Positions 43,602 through 53,025 of a stretch of DNA of 64,000 nt are shown here, piece after piece. Source of the stretch: Bacteriovorax sp037444575 (lineage in GTDB: Bacteria > Bdellovibrionota > Bacteriovoracia > Bacteriovoracales > Bacteriovoracaceae); assembly GCA_037444575.1 (NCBI GenBank), contig JBBIME010000004.1, positions 310,001-374,000 of the forward strand. Direction: 5' to 3'. The position numbers were made by a program, and so were the translations under genes. Below the pieces are notes generated by a model, which made no database searches, was not told the DNA's origin, and was given only the letters and a program-made list of their open reading frames with translations. The stretch's first letter is position 1, and every line of letters begins with the position of its first letter.

Positions 43602-44309
43602 ATGTATCACCAACATTTTAATTCCATGGGCTCCACACAAATTTATCTCAAAGAAAATCTAGAGCAATTAAAATTAATTGCAGACGATATACTTATCTCC
43701 TGCTCAGAACAAACAAGTGGCATCGGAACGAAGGGCAATGTATGGGATACTTATCCAAACAGTTTAGCTATGTCTTTTACATTAAGGCCAAATAAAATCC
43801 CTTCCCTTACTCCAATTGAAATAGGTCTTCTTGCCATTTCCTACTTTAAAGAGAAGTTTCACAGCGAACTTTTTTTAAAATGGCCCAATGATCTTTTAAC
43901 GATTGATGGCAAAAAGTGCGGCGGAATCCTATGCCAGTATATCGACAGCACAACTGTCCTGGTCGGCCTCGGAGTCAATTTAGGCAATTTAAAAAATCAG
44001 CAGAACAATAATTATCGACATGGATTGGGAAGCGTAGATCAAACGCTCGAACTCCGGCCATTTGATCAAGAACAAATTTCAAGGGACCTGTATCAAAATT
44101 TTTTAGAAAATCGCTACTCTGATTCTGAAACTCTAAAGAGTGACTTCAATAAATACTGTTATCATATGAATATGAATGTCTTTATCTATGAGAATGAAAA
44201 AGATGTCCTTGGTATCTTTAGAGGTATTGGAAATAACGGTGAAGCGTTAGTTGAAATTGATTCAACCATTCGTCCGTTTTTCTCAAGTTCGCTTACAATT
44301 TTGGATTAG
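43602..44309 (+). CDS. Biotin--[acetyl-CoA-carboxylase] ligase, monofunctional BirA
   Basis: A 235-residue biotin protein ligase without the N-terminal helix-turn-helix repressor domain. It starts HFNSMGSTQIYLKE, then has SEQTSGIGTKGNVW in place of the usual adenylate loop GRGRxGRxW, followed by LKWPNDLLTIDGKKCGGIL, which holds the catalytic Lys, and LVGLGVNLG. It activates biotin and attaches it to the carboxyl carrier protein. The altered loop (GIGTKGN) may weaken hold of biotinyl-AMP. A GAGG site precedes the ATG. Its stop overlaps the convergent REC gene. Confidence 0.88.
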   Translation: MYHQHFNSMGSTQIYLKENLEQLKLIADDILISCSEQTSGIGTKGNVWDTYPNSLAMSFTLRPNKIPSLTPIEIGLLAISYFKEKFHSELFLKWPNDLLTIDGKKCGGILCQYIDSTTVLVGLGVNLGNLKNQQNNNYRHGLGSVDQTLELRPFDQEQISRDLYQNFLENRYSDSETLKSDFNKYCYHMNMNVFIYENEKDVLGIFRGIGNNGEALVEIDSTIRPFFSSSLTILD

Positions 44310-45454
44310 TGTTGAACTGATTTTGAAATTTCTTTGATTTCTTTGCGAATTAAGTTTTCTGCTAAATCAGGAATTACTTCCCAAGCAACTTTCTCTACGC
44401 TTTGACGACAGAATTCTTTAACCAGTTCTTCTATCATTGGCCTTAAAGACAGCTTTAATTTCTCAACGAGTTCATCTTGGTTGATATGAGAAAGATCAAC
44501 AGATTCAACTGGAGCCTGTTCTTGCTCTTGCTCTTGTGCTTTAAAAGTTTGAACTGCTTCTGTTAAATCAGCTGTGACTTCATCTAAATTCGTTTCGCCG
44601 ATATAAACTTCTTCTTCTGATTTTCTTGGCACAACTTCATCAACTGCCCAAAAAGCTTCAGGAGAAATTTCATCTTCAATTTCTGCTAATAGATCGCGAT
44701 TTAAATCTTCTGGAAGTGTAATTGATGGATTAGTTTCCTCTTCGGCTTCAGCTTCTTCGGCTTCTTCCTGAAGAAATTGTGAAGAAGATTGAAGTCTATC
44801 CATAATATGGACTTCTTCAGAAGCCTCTTCAATAACTGGAGGAAATACTTTGTGAAATCTATCTTCTAGAGAATCACTTGGTGTGAATCCCCAGCCCTCT
44901 ATTTCACTGCTTAGTGGATCGAGAGTATGCGCTGGTGAAGCAATAGATTCAACTTCAGTTTCAATTTTTTCTTCGGAAGTTTTTGCTTGAATTTTTGGCG
45001 CATCAACTTTCCAGAGATCGATATCATCATCTTTTTTCTTATGTTCTTCTGCCGGCACTTCTTTTTTTATAGCAATAGGCTCTCTGCGAACACCTTCTAG
45101 AAGATCACGGCATTTTTTAATAAATTTTGTGCTTTCAAAAGGTTTTACGATTTTATCAGCGATACCGCACACTTCAAATTGAGATTCATCAACAGTATCA
45201 AAGGTTCCAAGCATAACCATAATCGCAGCATTTGGCATGACTTGGTTAATTTGTTTTGAAAGTTCATATCCCGAGCGAGAATCAGAAAGATTGAAATCAA
45301 GCAGGATTAAGTCGAAGTGATTTGACTGAATTTTTTTTAATAATTCCGTTTCATTTAAACATTCAACGATCTCATATCCACTATTGGCTAGTGTAATATT
45401 AATTACTTTCTGGATAGTTAAACTATCGTCTGCGACCAAAACTCTTGAAGTCAT
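44306..45454 (-). CDS. Response regulator with receiver domain and conserved C-terminal helix domain
   Basis: A 382-residue protein. The receiver domain (about 1-120) has ADD, the phospho-Asp in ILLDFNLSDSRSGYEL, the Thr in LGTFDT and VKPFES with its Lys. A long acidic, low-complexity middle (with EQEQEQ) leads to a C-terminal helical block ending VEKVAWEVIPDLAENLIRKE, a tail seen on REC proteins of deltaproteobacterial type. No DNA-binding domain is visible, so it probably works by protein contact. It lies 86 nt after the PP2C gene and may belong to the same signalling run. Confidence 0.75.
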   Translation of the reverse strand: MTSRVLVADDSLTIQKVINITLANSGYEIVECLNETELLKKIQSNHFDLILLDFNLSDSRSGYELSKQINQVMPNAAIMVMLGTFDTVDESQFEVCGIADKIVKPFESTKFIKKCRDLLEGVRREPIAIKKEVPAEEHKKKDDDIDLWKVDAPKIQAKTSEEKIETEVESIASPAHTLDPLSSEIEGWGFTPSDSLEDRFHKVFPPVIEEASEEVHIMDRLQSSSQFLQEEAEEAEAEEETNPSITLPEDLNRDLLAEIEDEISPEAFWAVDEVVPRKSEEEVYIGETNLDEVTADLTEAVQTFKAQEQEQEQAPVESVDLSHINQDELVEKLKLSLRPMIEELVKEFCRQSVEKVAWEVIPDLAENLIRKEIKEISKSVQH

Positions 45455-45540
45455 TTTTGATTTTCCTCTTAGACTATTCTCAACTAAAAGAGGGTCTTAA
45501 TCAATGCTATTTTTAATTTTCCTACTAATTTACTCGCGTA

Positions 45541-46281
45541 TTAAAATTGAAGAAGGAGGGCAGACTGGTTATCGAGGTTGCCTCGCTCATTGGCAAGTTT
45601 CATTAATTCTTTGATTATTTCCAACTCACTCTCGAGATTTTTTTCAATCGTGTATTTTATTTCATTCTCCTCTAGTCTGGCATAAATGCCATCGGTTAAG
45701 AGAATGACTAAATCACCTGCAGAGATTTTTAATTCCCGCACTTGATAATGAAGATCGTCAAACAATCCTATTCCACTCATAGGGGCAGTGTGAAGAAAAG
45801 ATGAAAAGCGGTCTCGGCTTAAGCTTCTGAGAGAATCAGGCAAGATTTCATTGCTCAGGTTTCCTTTGCGATAGAGAAACGCGATACAATTTCCTGTGGA
45901 AACCAAGCTCAGAACATTTTCAGCAAGAGCTGCACCGATGACGGAAGCACCGCCTCGGTTGTTCATATTTTTATTTTCATTTTCTCTGCAGATATTTTGA
46001 TGAGCAACATGAAGAGCATTAATGAGAGCATTCCCCTCAATGAGATATTTATGGCTATAGAAAAATGGCAGTGTTGAATCAGGATCACCGGCTATTTTTG
46101 TATAAGAGCGCTTAATTGAATCACGGACAATCATGGCCGCTTTATCGCCAATATTTGATCCACCAAAACCATCGATGATCATAAAGAGATTGTTGACCAG
46201 ATCAACTTCGGCCAAATCTTCATTCAGGTTAAGATGTGGTCCTTGATGAGTTAGCAGTCCATAGCTTTTTAATTCAATCAT
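45541..46281 (-). CDS. PP2C-family Ser/Thr protein phosphatase
   Basis: A 246-residue metal-dependent phosphatase. The N-terminal NEDLAEV, the metal motif DGFGGSNIGDKAA, the GGASVIGAAL strand, LLTDGIYARL (the SDG position) and the final DNQSALLL all match PP2C, with its three metal-binding Asp kept. No membrane segment. Its ATG overlaps the stop of the double-FHA gene. With three FHA readers upstream it would reverse threonine phosphorylation; the matching kinase is not in the window. Confidence 0.85.
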   Translation of the reverse strand: MIELKSYGLLTHQGPHLNLNEDLAEVDLVNNLFMIIDGFGGSNIGDKAAMIVRDSIKRSYTKIAGDPDSTLPFFYSHKYLIEGNALINALHVAHQNICRENENKNMNNRGGASVIGAALAENVLSLVSTGNCIAFLYRKGNLSNEILPDSLRSLSRDRFSSFLHTAPMSGIGLFDDLHYQVRELKISAGDLVILLTDGIYARLEENEIKYTIEKNLESELEIIKELMKLANERGNLDNQSALLLQF

Positions 46282-48605
46282 TGCTGTTCCAGGTAATCTC
46301 TTAGTTTGTCAGAAGCCTTCTTATAATATTCACTGTCTACAGGAGAGATTTGTTGAACTTCCTGAAACTTTTCTTTTGCATCTTGGAAAAGGCTTAGCGA
46401 TTCAGAAATAATAGCTTCGCGATAAATCTTTCTGGCCTTATTTGCTAGTTGTTCTTTTATATCTACAACCTGATTAAGGGCCTCAGCATTTGAAGGTTCA
46501 ACTTTTAAAATCTGTTGATAAACTTCATAGGCACCTTTTAAATCTTGCCCTTCCATTAAAGATTTAGCTTTTCCAGAAAGAGGTGCAACCGCTGTACTAA
46601 TTTCATCCCTAGAAGTCTTTAACATATCAGAAGCCTCTTTGGTGAGATCTTCGTCCATATCTTTAATTTTTAGGAAATCATCCAATTTTCCAATGGCCTT
46701 GAACCATTCTTTCTGAAGAAACAAAGTTTTTCCAGGCTTTAATTTTTCAATCCTATCTTCTCTTTGTTTTTTCTTTGAAACTTCTTCTAATTCCTTTCGG
46801 GCTTTTTCTTTTTGCCAATCTTCAAGTTCCATTTTTAGTTTACTTACTTCAATATTCTCAGGATCTAGTTTAGCAATTTCATTAAAAACTTCCTGAACAA
46901 GTTCAACTCTTCTATCCTTTACATATTCAGTTGCCTTGGCCAATAAATCTTTAATTTTAATTTTCTTTTCAGCTGCTGCTTGCTCAGCAACACGTTTTTT
47001 TTCTTGCTCTTCAAGCTTGCTCAACCCTTCCTTAGAAAGTGCAATTAAAGATTGAAGAGATGAGTTAAAATTTGGATCAACAGCTGAAATTTTCAACAAC
47101 TCATCAAGGGCATCACGGTAGCGTCCATTATTAAAATGATTTTTCCCAATTTCATAACGAGCTGAAAGAGCTCTTCTTTCTTCTTCAGATAATTTCTTAC
47201 CAGTGCTCTTGTTAACAATTGTCTTCTCTTCAGTTTTAACAGTTGCTTTTTTAGGCTTCTTACTTGGAGCAGGGGGATTGGAGCTATCATCGCCAAACAT
47301 AACCCATGCACCGACTAAAGCAACAGCTGCGTAAATGGCCTTCTTGCGTTTAGCCTCATCCTTCCAGATGCGCTTGATGATCGATTTTTCCTGAGGGGCC
47401 TCACTGACAATTTGCCCTAAGGCATCGAAGCTTTCTCCTTCCTCTGCCTGTTCTTCAACTATTTCTTCAACTTCGACAGTCTGATTCTCATCGACGGCCA
47501 TGAGTCTTTGATTTTCTTCCTTTAAAAAGTCTGATCGAAACTTTACTGTAAAAGTCACACCACCAATGACGAACTCATCATTGTGATTCAATGTCGCCTT
47601 ATTGATTCGATCACCATTTAAAATGGTACCATTTGAAGAGTTTAAATCTTCCAGCGTAACCATAATATTATTTTTTATAATCACAGCATGAACTGAAGAA
47701 ACTTCTGAATCGTTTAGAACAATCTGACATTTCGAAGGATCGCGTCCTATATATGTTTTTTCATCTTCAAGAAGATATTTATCATAAGGAGCTGTCTCAC
47801 CAAAAAGTTCAAGTTGAATTTTGGCAAAAGCTTGAATGACTTTCGTACTTTCATCATCGCTACTATCATCAATATTGTCTAATGTGTACGACTCTTCTCC
47901 ATTGCTCTCTACTGGTAGCATTTCGCTTGTTGGATTCTCTTCTGAATTTAATCCAAGCGCCATTTCAGCTTGGCTCTCTGAATCCCCTTCAAAATTAAAT
48001 TCGTCGTCACTAGAAGATTTTTCAGGTTCATCAAAAGATTGAAAATCAGAAGGCGCATCCGTTTCACTAACTTCATCTGCACTTGCCGATTCATTAGTTG
48101 CCTCTGCGGGTGGATCAATTTCACTGGTCAAGGCAGATATATCAATTTCACCGGTAGCGTTCGGATCAATTTTTGATATTGGTTTTGGAGAGGCAACTGT
48201 TTCTGTTGGCTCTGCTTTCCGCACAGGTTCAATAATAGGAGTTACAGCTTTAACTTCAGGGCCTGAAATATTTGTGATTGATGTATCGGCATTGGATTCA
48301 TTTTCAATCGCAATTGCATAGCTCGCTATTGAAAGTGTATCTCCATTTTCCAATTCAACTTTTTGGAAATCCTCTCCATTGTGAAGGCACGCATTTTCTT
48401 TTGCAACTTTTTCTGCAAACCATTTCCCGTTTTTATGAATAATACGGACATGCTCTCTCGATATTTGTTTATCATCGAGGACAATATGACAATCTTTTGA
48501 TCTGCCGATCAAAAAAACTGTTTCTGAATAATCAAATGCGAGAACTTCTTTGCCTAAATCAATTTTTTGTATCGGCTGATTTCTCTTCGAGACACTTAAT
48601 TTCAC
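46278..48605 (-). CDS. Protein with two FHA domains, a membrane helix and TPR-like repeats
   Basis: A 775-residue protein. FHA 1 spans about 25-100 (FLIGRSKDCHIVLDDKQISR, then EHVR) and FHA 2 about 265-355 (IGRDPSKCQIVLND, then SSVHAVI and LNSSNGTILNG). FHA domains bind phosphothreonine. An acidic linker separates them. A single membrane helix lies near residue 430 (IYAAVALVGAWVMFG), followed by Lys-rich coiled coil and TPR-like units (YRDALDELLKISAVDPNF; GAYEVYQQILKVEPSN). GTG start with GGAG upstream. It overlaps the preceding FHA gene by 47 nt. Confidence 0.8.
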   Translation of the reverse strand: MKLSVSKRNQPIQKIDLGKEVLAFDYSETVFLIGRSKDCHIVLDDKQISREHVRIIHKNGKWFAEKVAKENACLHNGEDFQKVELENGDTLSIASYAIAIENESNADTSITNISGPEVKAVTPIIEPVRKAEPTETVASPKPISKIDPNATGEIDISALTSEIDPPAEATNESASADEVSETDAPSDFQSFDEPEKSSSDDEFNFEGDSESQAEMALGLNSEENPTSEMLPVESNGEESYTLDNIDDSSDDESTKVIQAFAKIQLELFGETAPYDKYLLEDEKTYIGRDPSKCQIVLNDSEVSSVHAVIIKNNIMVTLEDLNSSNGTILNGDRINKATLNHNDEFVIGGVTFTVKFRSDFLKEENQRLMAVDENQTVEVEEIVEEQAEEGESFDALGQIVSEAPQEKSIIKRIWKDEAKRKKAIYAAVALVGAWVMFGDDSSNPPAPSKKPKKATVKTEEKTIVNKSTGKKLSEEERRALSARYEIGKNHFNNGRYRDALDELLKISAVDPNFNSSLQSLIALSKEGLSKLEEQEKKRVAEQAAAEKKIKIKDLLAKATEYVKDRRVELVQEVFNEIAKLDPENIEVSKLKMELEDWQKEKARKELEEVSKKKQREDRIEKLKPGKTLFLQKEWFKAIGKLDDFLKIKDMDEDLTKEASDMLKTSRDEISTAVAPLSGKAKSLMEGQDLKGAYEVYQQILKVEPSNAEALNQVVDIKEQLANKARKIYREAIISESLSLFQDAKEKFQEVQQISPVDSEYYKKASDKLRDYLEQQ

Positions 48606-49626
48606 CTTTCTCCAGTCCTAATTCGGATTCAATTGCACTAATTTGCAACATTGCATTTTTATATCGTTCATCATTGGGATAATTTTGTATTAATTGGATT
48701 ACTCCACAGTATGAAACAATCGCAGCCTGAAGCTTCTTAGACTCATGCTCTTGTTTTCCTTTTTCAAAATTTTTTCTAATATCATCATCTAAACTCTGTT
48801 TTGCTTTAGAGAGGTAAAAACTGGCATGACCATCATTGGGATTTAAAAGAAGGGCAAGGCGGAAATCTTCCATGGCCCTAAAATAATTTCCTTCACTGAA
48901 TTCACGACGTCCGCTATGAATCAGGCTCTCTAGTTTTTTCTTAGCTTCGGCATCCACGTCTGCTTTTTTAGCAGTTGTTTGAGCGAAATCTTTATCTATA
49001 TCATTAACGCTTGAAGCTTTTCGTGAGCCATTATTTTTGGGCTGATCTCCTCCGTCAAATAACATAAAAAGGGCACCAAGAGCGACGACCCCAATAATTA
49101 GCATTTTGGGTGAACCTTTCTTTTCAGATGAACTCTTTTTACTCGAACTCGCAAAAGAATCAGAATCATTTAATTTAGATGAGGATTTAACTTTTGTCTT
49201 AGATGGTTTTGATGAATCTTTAGAAACTGCTGCGGCATTATCTTCATCGGCAATGATCATTGCTGAATCAGAGACTTCGATAATGCTATATTTAAAAACA
49301 GTTTGCCCAATAACTATCTTCTCCGTATCAGCTAATCTTTTTTGTGTTACTTTATGGTCATTAACGATTATGCCGTTTTGTGTACCAAGATCGGTTACAG
49401 TGTATCCACCTTCGGAAAAGGAAAGCTCTGCGTGCTCTCTAGAAATTTTCGTATCTACAATCTGAATGTCAGCAGTTTCTCCACGACCAATAAGAATTCT
49501 TTTTCCGGTCAAATAGTACACTTTCCCTTTATCTGGTCCAGTCATGCAGAGAAGACGGTAATGCGTCCCTGGCGTCGAGGGATTTTTTAGTTCGGTTGTA
49601 ATTTTGACATTCGCTGCTTTATTCAT
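48559..49626 (-). CDS. FHA-domain membrane protein with TPR-like tail
   Basis: A 355-residue protein. An FHA domain occupies about residues 40-115 (ILIGRGETADIQIVDTKISR, then EHAEL and DLGTQNGIIVND). A Ser/Lys-rich linker follows, then one membrane helix near 175-195 (MLIIGVVALGALFMLF) and a TPR-like tail (FSEGNYFRAMEDFRLALLLN). The order FHA-linker-helix-TPR is the same as in the next gene, which suggests duplication. Cytoplasmic FHA and periplasmic TPR is the expected topology. Confidence 0.8.
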   Translation of the reverse strand: MNKAANVKITTELKNPSTPGTHYRLLCMTGPDKGKVYYLTGKRILIGRGETADIQIVDTKISREHAELSFSEGGYTVTDLGTQNGIIVNDHKVTQKRLADTEKIVIGQTVFKYSIIEVSDSAMIIADEDNAAAVSKDSSKPSKTKVKSSSKLNDSDSFASSSKKSSSEKKGSPKMLIIGVVALGALFMLFDGGDQPKNNGSRKASSVNDIDKDFAQTTAKKADVDAEAKKKLESLIHSGRREFSEGNYFRAMEDFRLALLLNPNDGHASFYLSKAKQSLDDDIRKNFEKGKQEHESKKLQAAIVSYCGVIQLIQNYPNDERYKNAMLQISAIESELGLEKGEIKCLEEKSADTKN

Positions 49627-49634
49627 ATTTTATT

Positions 49635-51206
49635 TTATGTTTCCAGTACAAATGTTATATAAAATCCTTTTGCAAACCCATCTTTCCCTAGCAATGAGGT
49701 AACAAAAATTTCATATTGCTTTCCTTGCAGTTCATAATGTCCCTGCTGTGATGTCCCTGCATTGTTAGCTGAGTTATCACAAAGTTCAATTAAAGTTGCT
49801 GCAAATCCTCTTTCTTTAGTAATGTCTAAAATATTCATTCCTTCTGCCATTGATAAACGAATACCGCAGACGTCTTCCGCTTGAGTGTTTAGCTTTATAA
49901 GATTTTTGGCGGAGTTAAGAATCATAACTGGGCCCTGCGCTCCCTGCATGAATTCCACCAGCGTATTGACGTAGCTAGCATCACTTTCCACTTCATTAGG
50001 ATCAATATCAGATTCGTCTCGTTGCAACTCACGTATGCGCTGAAGTCCTGTATTGATAGCATTTCTCACAGGGGCCAATTCCTCAAATGAAAGTTTACTA
50101 TCAATGTTTCTTCTTTTTCCTCTTAAGGCCTCTTCTGTTTGATAACGAATTTCCTCAATAGGTCTTAGTGTCAGGTAGTAAACAATTCCAAAGAAAATAA
50201 TTGCCACTAAAAATGACGTAACAAGTGACTCTAAATATAGCTTCGTACTTTTTGTCGCCTCGACGGCAAGTGTTTTTGGTGCAAACCGAATCGCAATAAT
50301 CCCAACTTGTTCTTGAGTTCCAGTTCTAGGGTTATAGGCAAGGATCTTCTTACCAATTCCGATTTGGCCATTTTCAAGAAGCTGCTTCTTAACAAGTTTG
50401 CTATCTCTATTTTTTGTCGCCCATTCTCTCGTTTGAACCGAAAATGGATCATTGGTATATTCATTCAATCGGGAAGTTGGTCTTACAATTCTTCCTTCCA
50501 AATCAAAGAGCTCGTAAGAAACGACCCCTTCTTCACTGTCCAGAAATGATGTATCGATTCTTTCGAGATTTTTTTGTTCGAGAGCTCCGGCGTTAATGCG
50601 GCCGATTTCTTCAGCGTAATGGGCACCTCTATTGGCAATTTCATGAAGCAAAATCTCTTTTGAATCCTGTAGAACTGGGAAAATTGTAAGAGAGATTGTA
50701 ATTAAAGCAAACGCTGCCGTAAGAATTGCTAAAAGCACACGCCATTCATATTCTTGATTCACACCATAGAAAATAGGCATTAATTTGTACTTAAACAGCC
50801 AGAATATTTTACCAACCAAACTATCCGGTGGATTTCCTCCACTTAAAATAACATCAATTGTTTCTTCTTTTTCTCTCTGTGCCGCTGCTACTTTTTTCTT
50901 GATAACAACTTTCTTTTCTTGGACATGTACAATTTGCAAAATTGCGTTCGGCAATCCAATTTTATCTCCACTTTTACCAATGGCACGCTTAATAAGTTTT
51001 CCATTGAGAAATGTTCCATTGGCACTTCCCATATCTTGCACATACAAAACGTCATCAGTAACTGTTAAAGTTAGATGTTTTTTTGAAACACCTTCAACTT
51101 GGAAATGAATATCACAAGAACTATCTCGCCCAAGAGTATTGTCTCCGCTTTTTAGCGTAAACTCTTGTCCTCTTAATTTTCCCCCAACAACAACTAACTT
51201 ATACAT
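49635..51206 (-). CDS. FHA-domain sensor: FHA, periplasmic domain, HAMP-like and PAS
   Basis: A 523-residue protein. An N-terminal FHA domain (NTLGRDSSCDIHFQVEGVSK, then MGSANGTFLNG) is followed by a membrane helix near 155-180, a periplasmic region of about 140 residues, a second helix (VTSFLVAIIFFGIVYYL), a HAMP-like stretch starting LRPIEEIRYQTEEALRG and a C-terminal PAS-like domain (GPVMILNSAKNLIKLNTQ). It resembles a sensor kinase in which the kinase core is missing and an FHA reader has been placed in front. It overlaps the DUF192 gene by 13 nt. Confidence 0.78.
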   Translation of the reverse strand: MYKLVVVGGKLRGQEFTLKSGDNTLGRDSSCDIHFQVEGVSKKHLTLTVTDDVLYVQDMGSANGTFLNGKLIKRAIGKSGDKIGLPNAILQIVHVQEKKVVIKKKVAAAQREKEETIDVILSGGNPPDSLVGKIFWLFKYKLMPIFYGVNQEYEWRVLLAILTAAFALITISLTIFPVLQDSKEILLHEIANRGAHYAEEIGRINAGALEQKNLERIDTSFLDSEEGVVSYELFDLEGRIVRPTSRLNEYTNDPFSVQTREWATKNRDSKLVKKQLLENGQIGIGKKILAYNPRTGTQEQVGIIAIRFAPKTLAVEATKSTKLYLESLVTSFLVAIIFFGIVYYLTLRPIEEIRYQTEEALRGKRRNIDSKLSFEELAPVRNAINTGLQRIRELQRDESDIDPNEVESDASYVNTLVEFMQGAQGPVMILNSAKNLIKLNTQAEDVCGIRLSMAEGMNILDITKERGFAATLIELCDNSANNAGTSQQGHYELQGKQYEIFVTSLLGKDGFAKGFYITFVLET

Positions 51207-51553
51207 ACTGCCTCTAATTTATCTCCACTCTTGATATCTTTTAATAGGGTTCCAGCCTTCATTTCTAAAACTTGATGGGCCTTAAAATAAACCCAAGTCA
51301 TTCTCCACGGACGAAGATCATAAAGAGCTTTAACCACTTTAAAATCTTTATCGAGAAATAAGACATCTAAACTATAAAGCATAAAAAACGTGTGGATTGA
51401 ATTACATGGACGAATGAGAAATCCATCGCACGAAGGCAATTGCGTTGAAAACATCAATCCCTTCATCCGATCAAGTATCTGATTGGCAACAACCATTTTA
51501 TTGCAAACCACTTCACCCTTCTGATTTTTTAAGAGATATATTTTATTTTCCAC
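51194..51553 (-). CDS. DUF192-family protein
   Basis: About 119 residues. The family core is plain: RMKGLMFSTQLPSCDGFLIR, then NSIHTFFMLYSLDVLFLD and ALYDLRPWR, ending VLEMKAGTL. DUF192 is a small beta fold, usually secreted, of unknown role; here no signal peptide is seen. The GTG at 51553 has GGAG 7 nt upstream and is preferred to the ATG at 51586. It lies between TadC and the first FHA gene. Confidence 0.8.
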   Translation of the reverse strand: MENKIYLLKNQKGEVVCNKMVVANQILDRMKGLMFSTQLPSCDGFLIRPCNSIHTFFMLYSLDVLFLDKDFKVVKALYDLRPWRMTWVYFKAHQVLEMKAGTLLKDIKSGDKLEAVCIS

Positions 51554-52946
51554 TGACCATCTCCAACACAATCGGGGCAAAGACAATCATTAAAACCGAT
51601 GGAATGATTAAAAACATCATCGGAAATAAAATTTTTGTAGCGGCCGTTGCTCCTGCCTTTTCAACTTCAGATGATTTCTTCTGTCTAATTTCCACGGCCA
51701 GAGATTTTAAAATCGGACCAATCGATGCTCCCACCGAATCCGCAGCAATAAGAGTCGCTGCAAACGATGAAATTTGAATGAGATCTATTCTCCAAGCAAG
51801 ATTTCTCAGGGCTTCAGCTCTACTTGCTCCAATCTTAATTTCACGAATAACGTTTTCGAATTCCTCTGTTAAGGCATTGGGCTTGGCTTTCTCAATAACC
51901 TTTGACATTGCTGCTACGAAATCCAGTCCAGCCTCAACTGAGAGAGCAAGCATATCTACGCAAAAAGGCATACTCATGATAACTTGTTTTTGTCTCTCCT
52001 GAATTTTTCCTTTCACCCAAAAATCAGGATAAAAGAAACCTACAAATGCAATTATTGGAATAAGACTTAAATCCCAATCCGCTCCAAGAAAAATTTTAAG
52101 AACAATAAAGACGATAGGGAAACCTATAATTAAGAACAATTTAAATGCAAAGAAATCTTCCGGTGTAAGAATATCAGTGAGTCCAGCAGCTGCTATCGTT
52201 CTTCGATATTTTTCTTTAAAAGTCTTTCTATTTTTCATCCCAGAAACAATTGGACTAAAGTAGCGCTTAAAAAACGGACGCGAATAGCGAAGAACCATTC
52301 CGTGTTTAGCGATCTCATCTTTTCCTTTAGTATCTTCAAGCTTTTCTTGTGCTTGAAACTGATCTTCATCTTGGAAAATAGTTTTAGCGACGAGAAAGAC
52401 GGCCAGGCCGATTAGTGCAAGCGCAGAGTAGTACAGAAGACCAGAGCCTTCATATCCAACTTTCCCTTCTTTTTCATTACAGGCGGCTGGTTCAATTTTT
52501 ATTTCTTTTCTTGGATCTGGATTTTCGTAAGTTCCGTCTTCTCTTAATCTTTTAGCGGTACAGGCAAGTGTTAAGTACTCTGCATACTTGCTAGCAGCGT
52601 ATTTTTTTTGTCCTTCCTCACTTAAAACAGCAGAAGCACTTCTTAATTTATCAAGTTCCTCTGGTTCAAGATCTGCTTTCTCGTCGCCTTCTTTTAATGT
52701 TTTTCTTTTTTCTTTGAGAGACTCAATTGTAGATCTTAATTTTCTACTCTCGATTGGATCTACTCTTTGATTATTTTTATACCACTGAGCAAGTTGATAG
52801 CAGTTAGCCATCTGATCTTGATCACATGAATCTTTGTATAATTCGAATTTTCTGTCTGCTGACAACTCTTCAAATTCAATCGCCTTCAGGTTTCCTGAAT
52901 TAAATATGAATAAAAAAAGAGACAAGCCAATAAAGACTTTTATCAT
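51543..52946 (-). CDS. TadC-like type II secretion F-domain protein with periplasmic N-terminal extension
   Basis: A 467-residue protein. The C-terminal 250 residues are a T2SSF/TadC platform: helices near 260-310 (FFAFKLFLIIGFPIVFIVLK), the cytoplasmic block MSMPFCVDMLALSVEAGLDF, then RAEALRNLAWRI and a final helix (ILFPMMFLIIPSVLMIVFAP). Unusually, it begins with a signal peptide (FIGLSLFLFIFNSGNLKA) and about 140 residues with four Cys (SCDQDQMANC, LACTAK, PAACNEK) before an extra helix near 175. The start of that extension resembles a Sel1/TPR unit. TadA and TadB are not in the window. Confidence 0.82.
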   Translation of the reverse strand: MIKVFIGLSLFLFIFNSGNLKAIEFEELSADRKFELYKDSCDQDQMANCYQLAQWYKNNQRVDPIESRKLRSTIESLKEKRKTLKEGDEKADLEPEELDKLRSASAVLSEEGQKKYAASKYAEYLTLACTAKRLREDGTYENPDPRKEIKIEPAACNEKEGKVGYEGSGLLYYSALALIGLAVFLVAKTIFQDEDQFQAQEKLEDTKGKDEIAKHGMVLRYSRPFFKRYFSPIVSGMKNRKTFKEKYRRTIAAAGLTDILTPEDFFAFKLFLIIGFPIVFIVLKIFLGADWDLSLIPIIAFVGFFYPDFWVKGKIQERQKQVIMSMPFCVDMLALSVEAGLDFVAAMSKVIEKAKPNALTEEFENVIREIKIGASRAEALRNLAWRIDLIQISSFAATLIAADSVGASIGPILKSLAVEIRQKKSSEVEKAGATAATKILFPMMFLIIPSVLMIVFAPIVLEMVSGK

Positions 52947-53025
52947 TCTATCCCCATCATAACTTTATGATATCAGATATAATGAAAATTTAATGGGTAG
53001 CAATGTATAAGGAAATATTAGCCTC

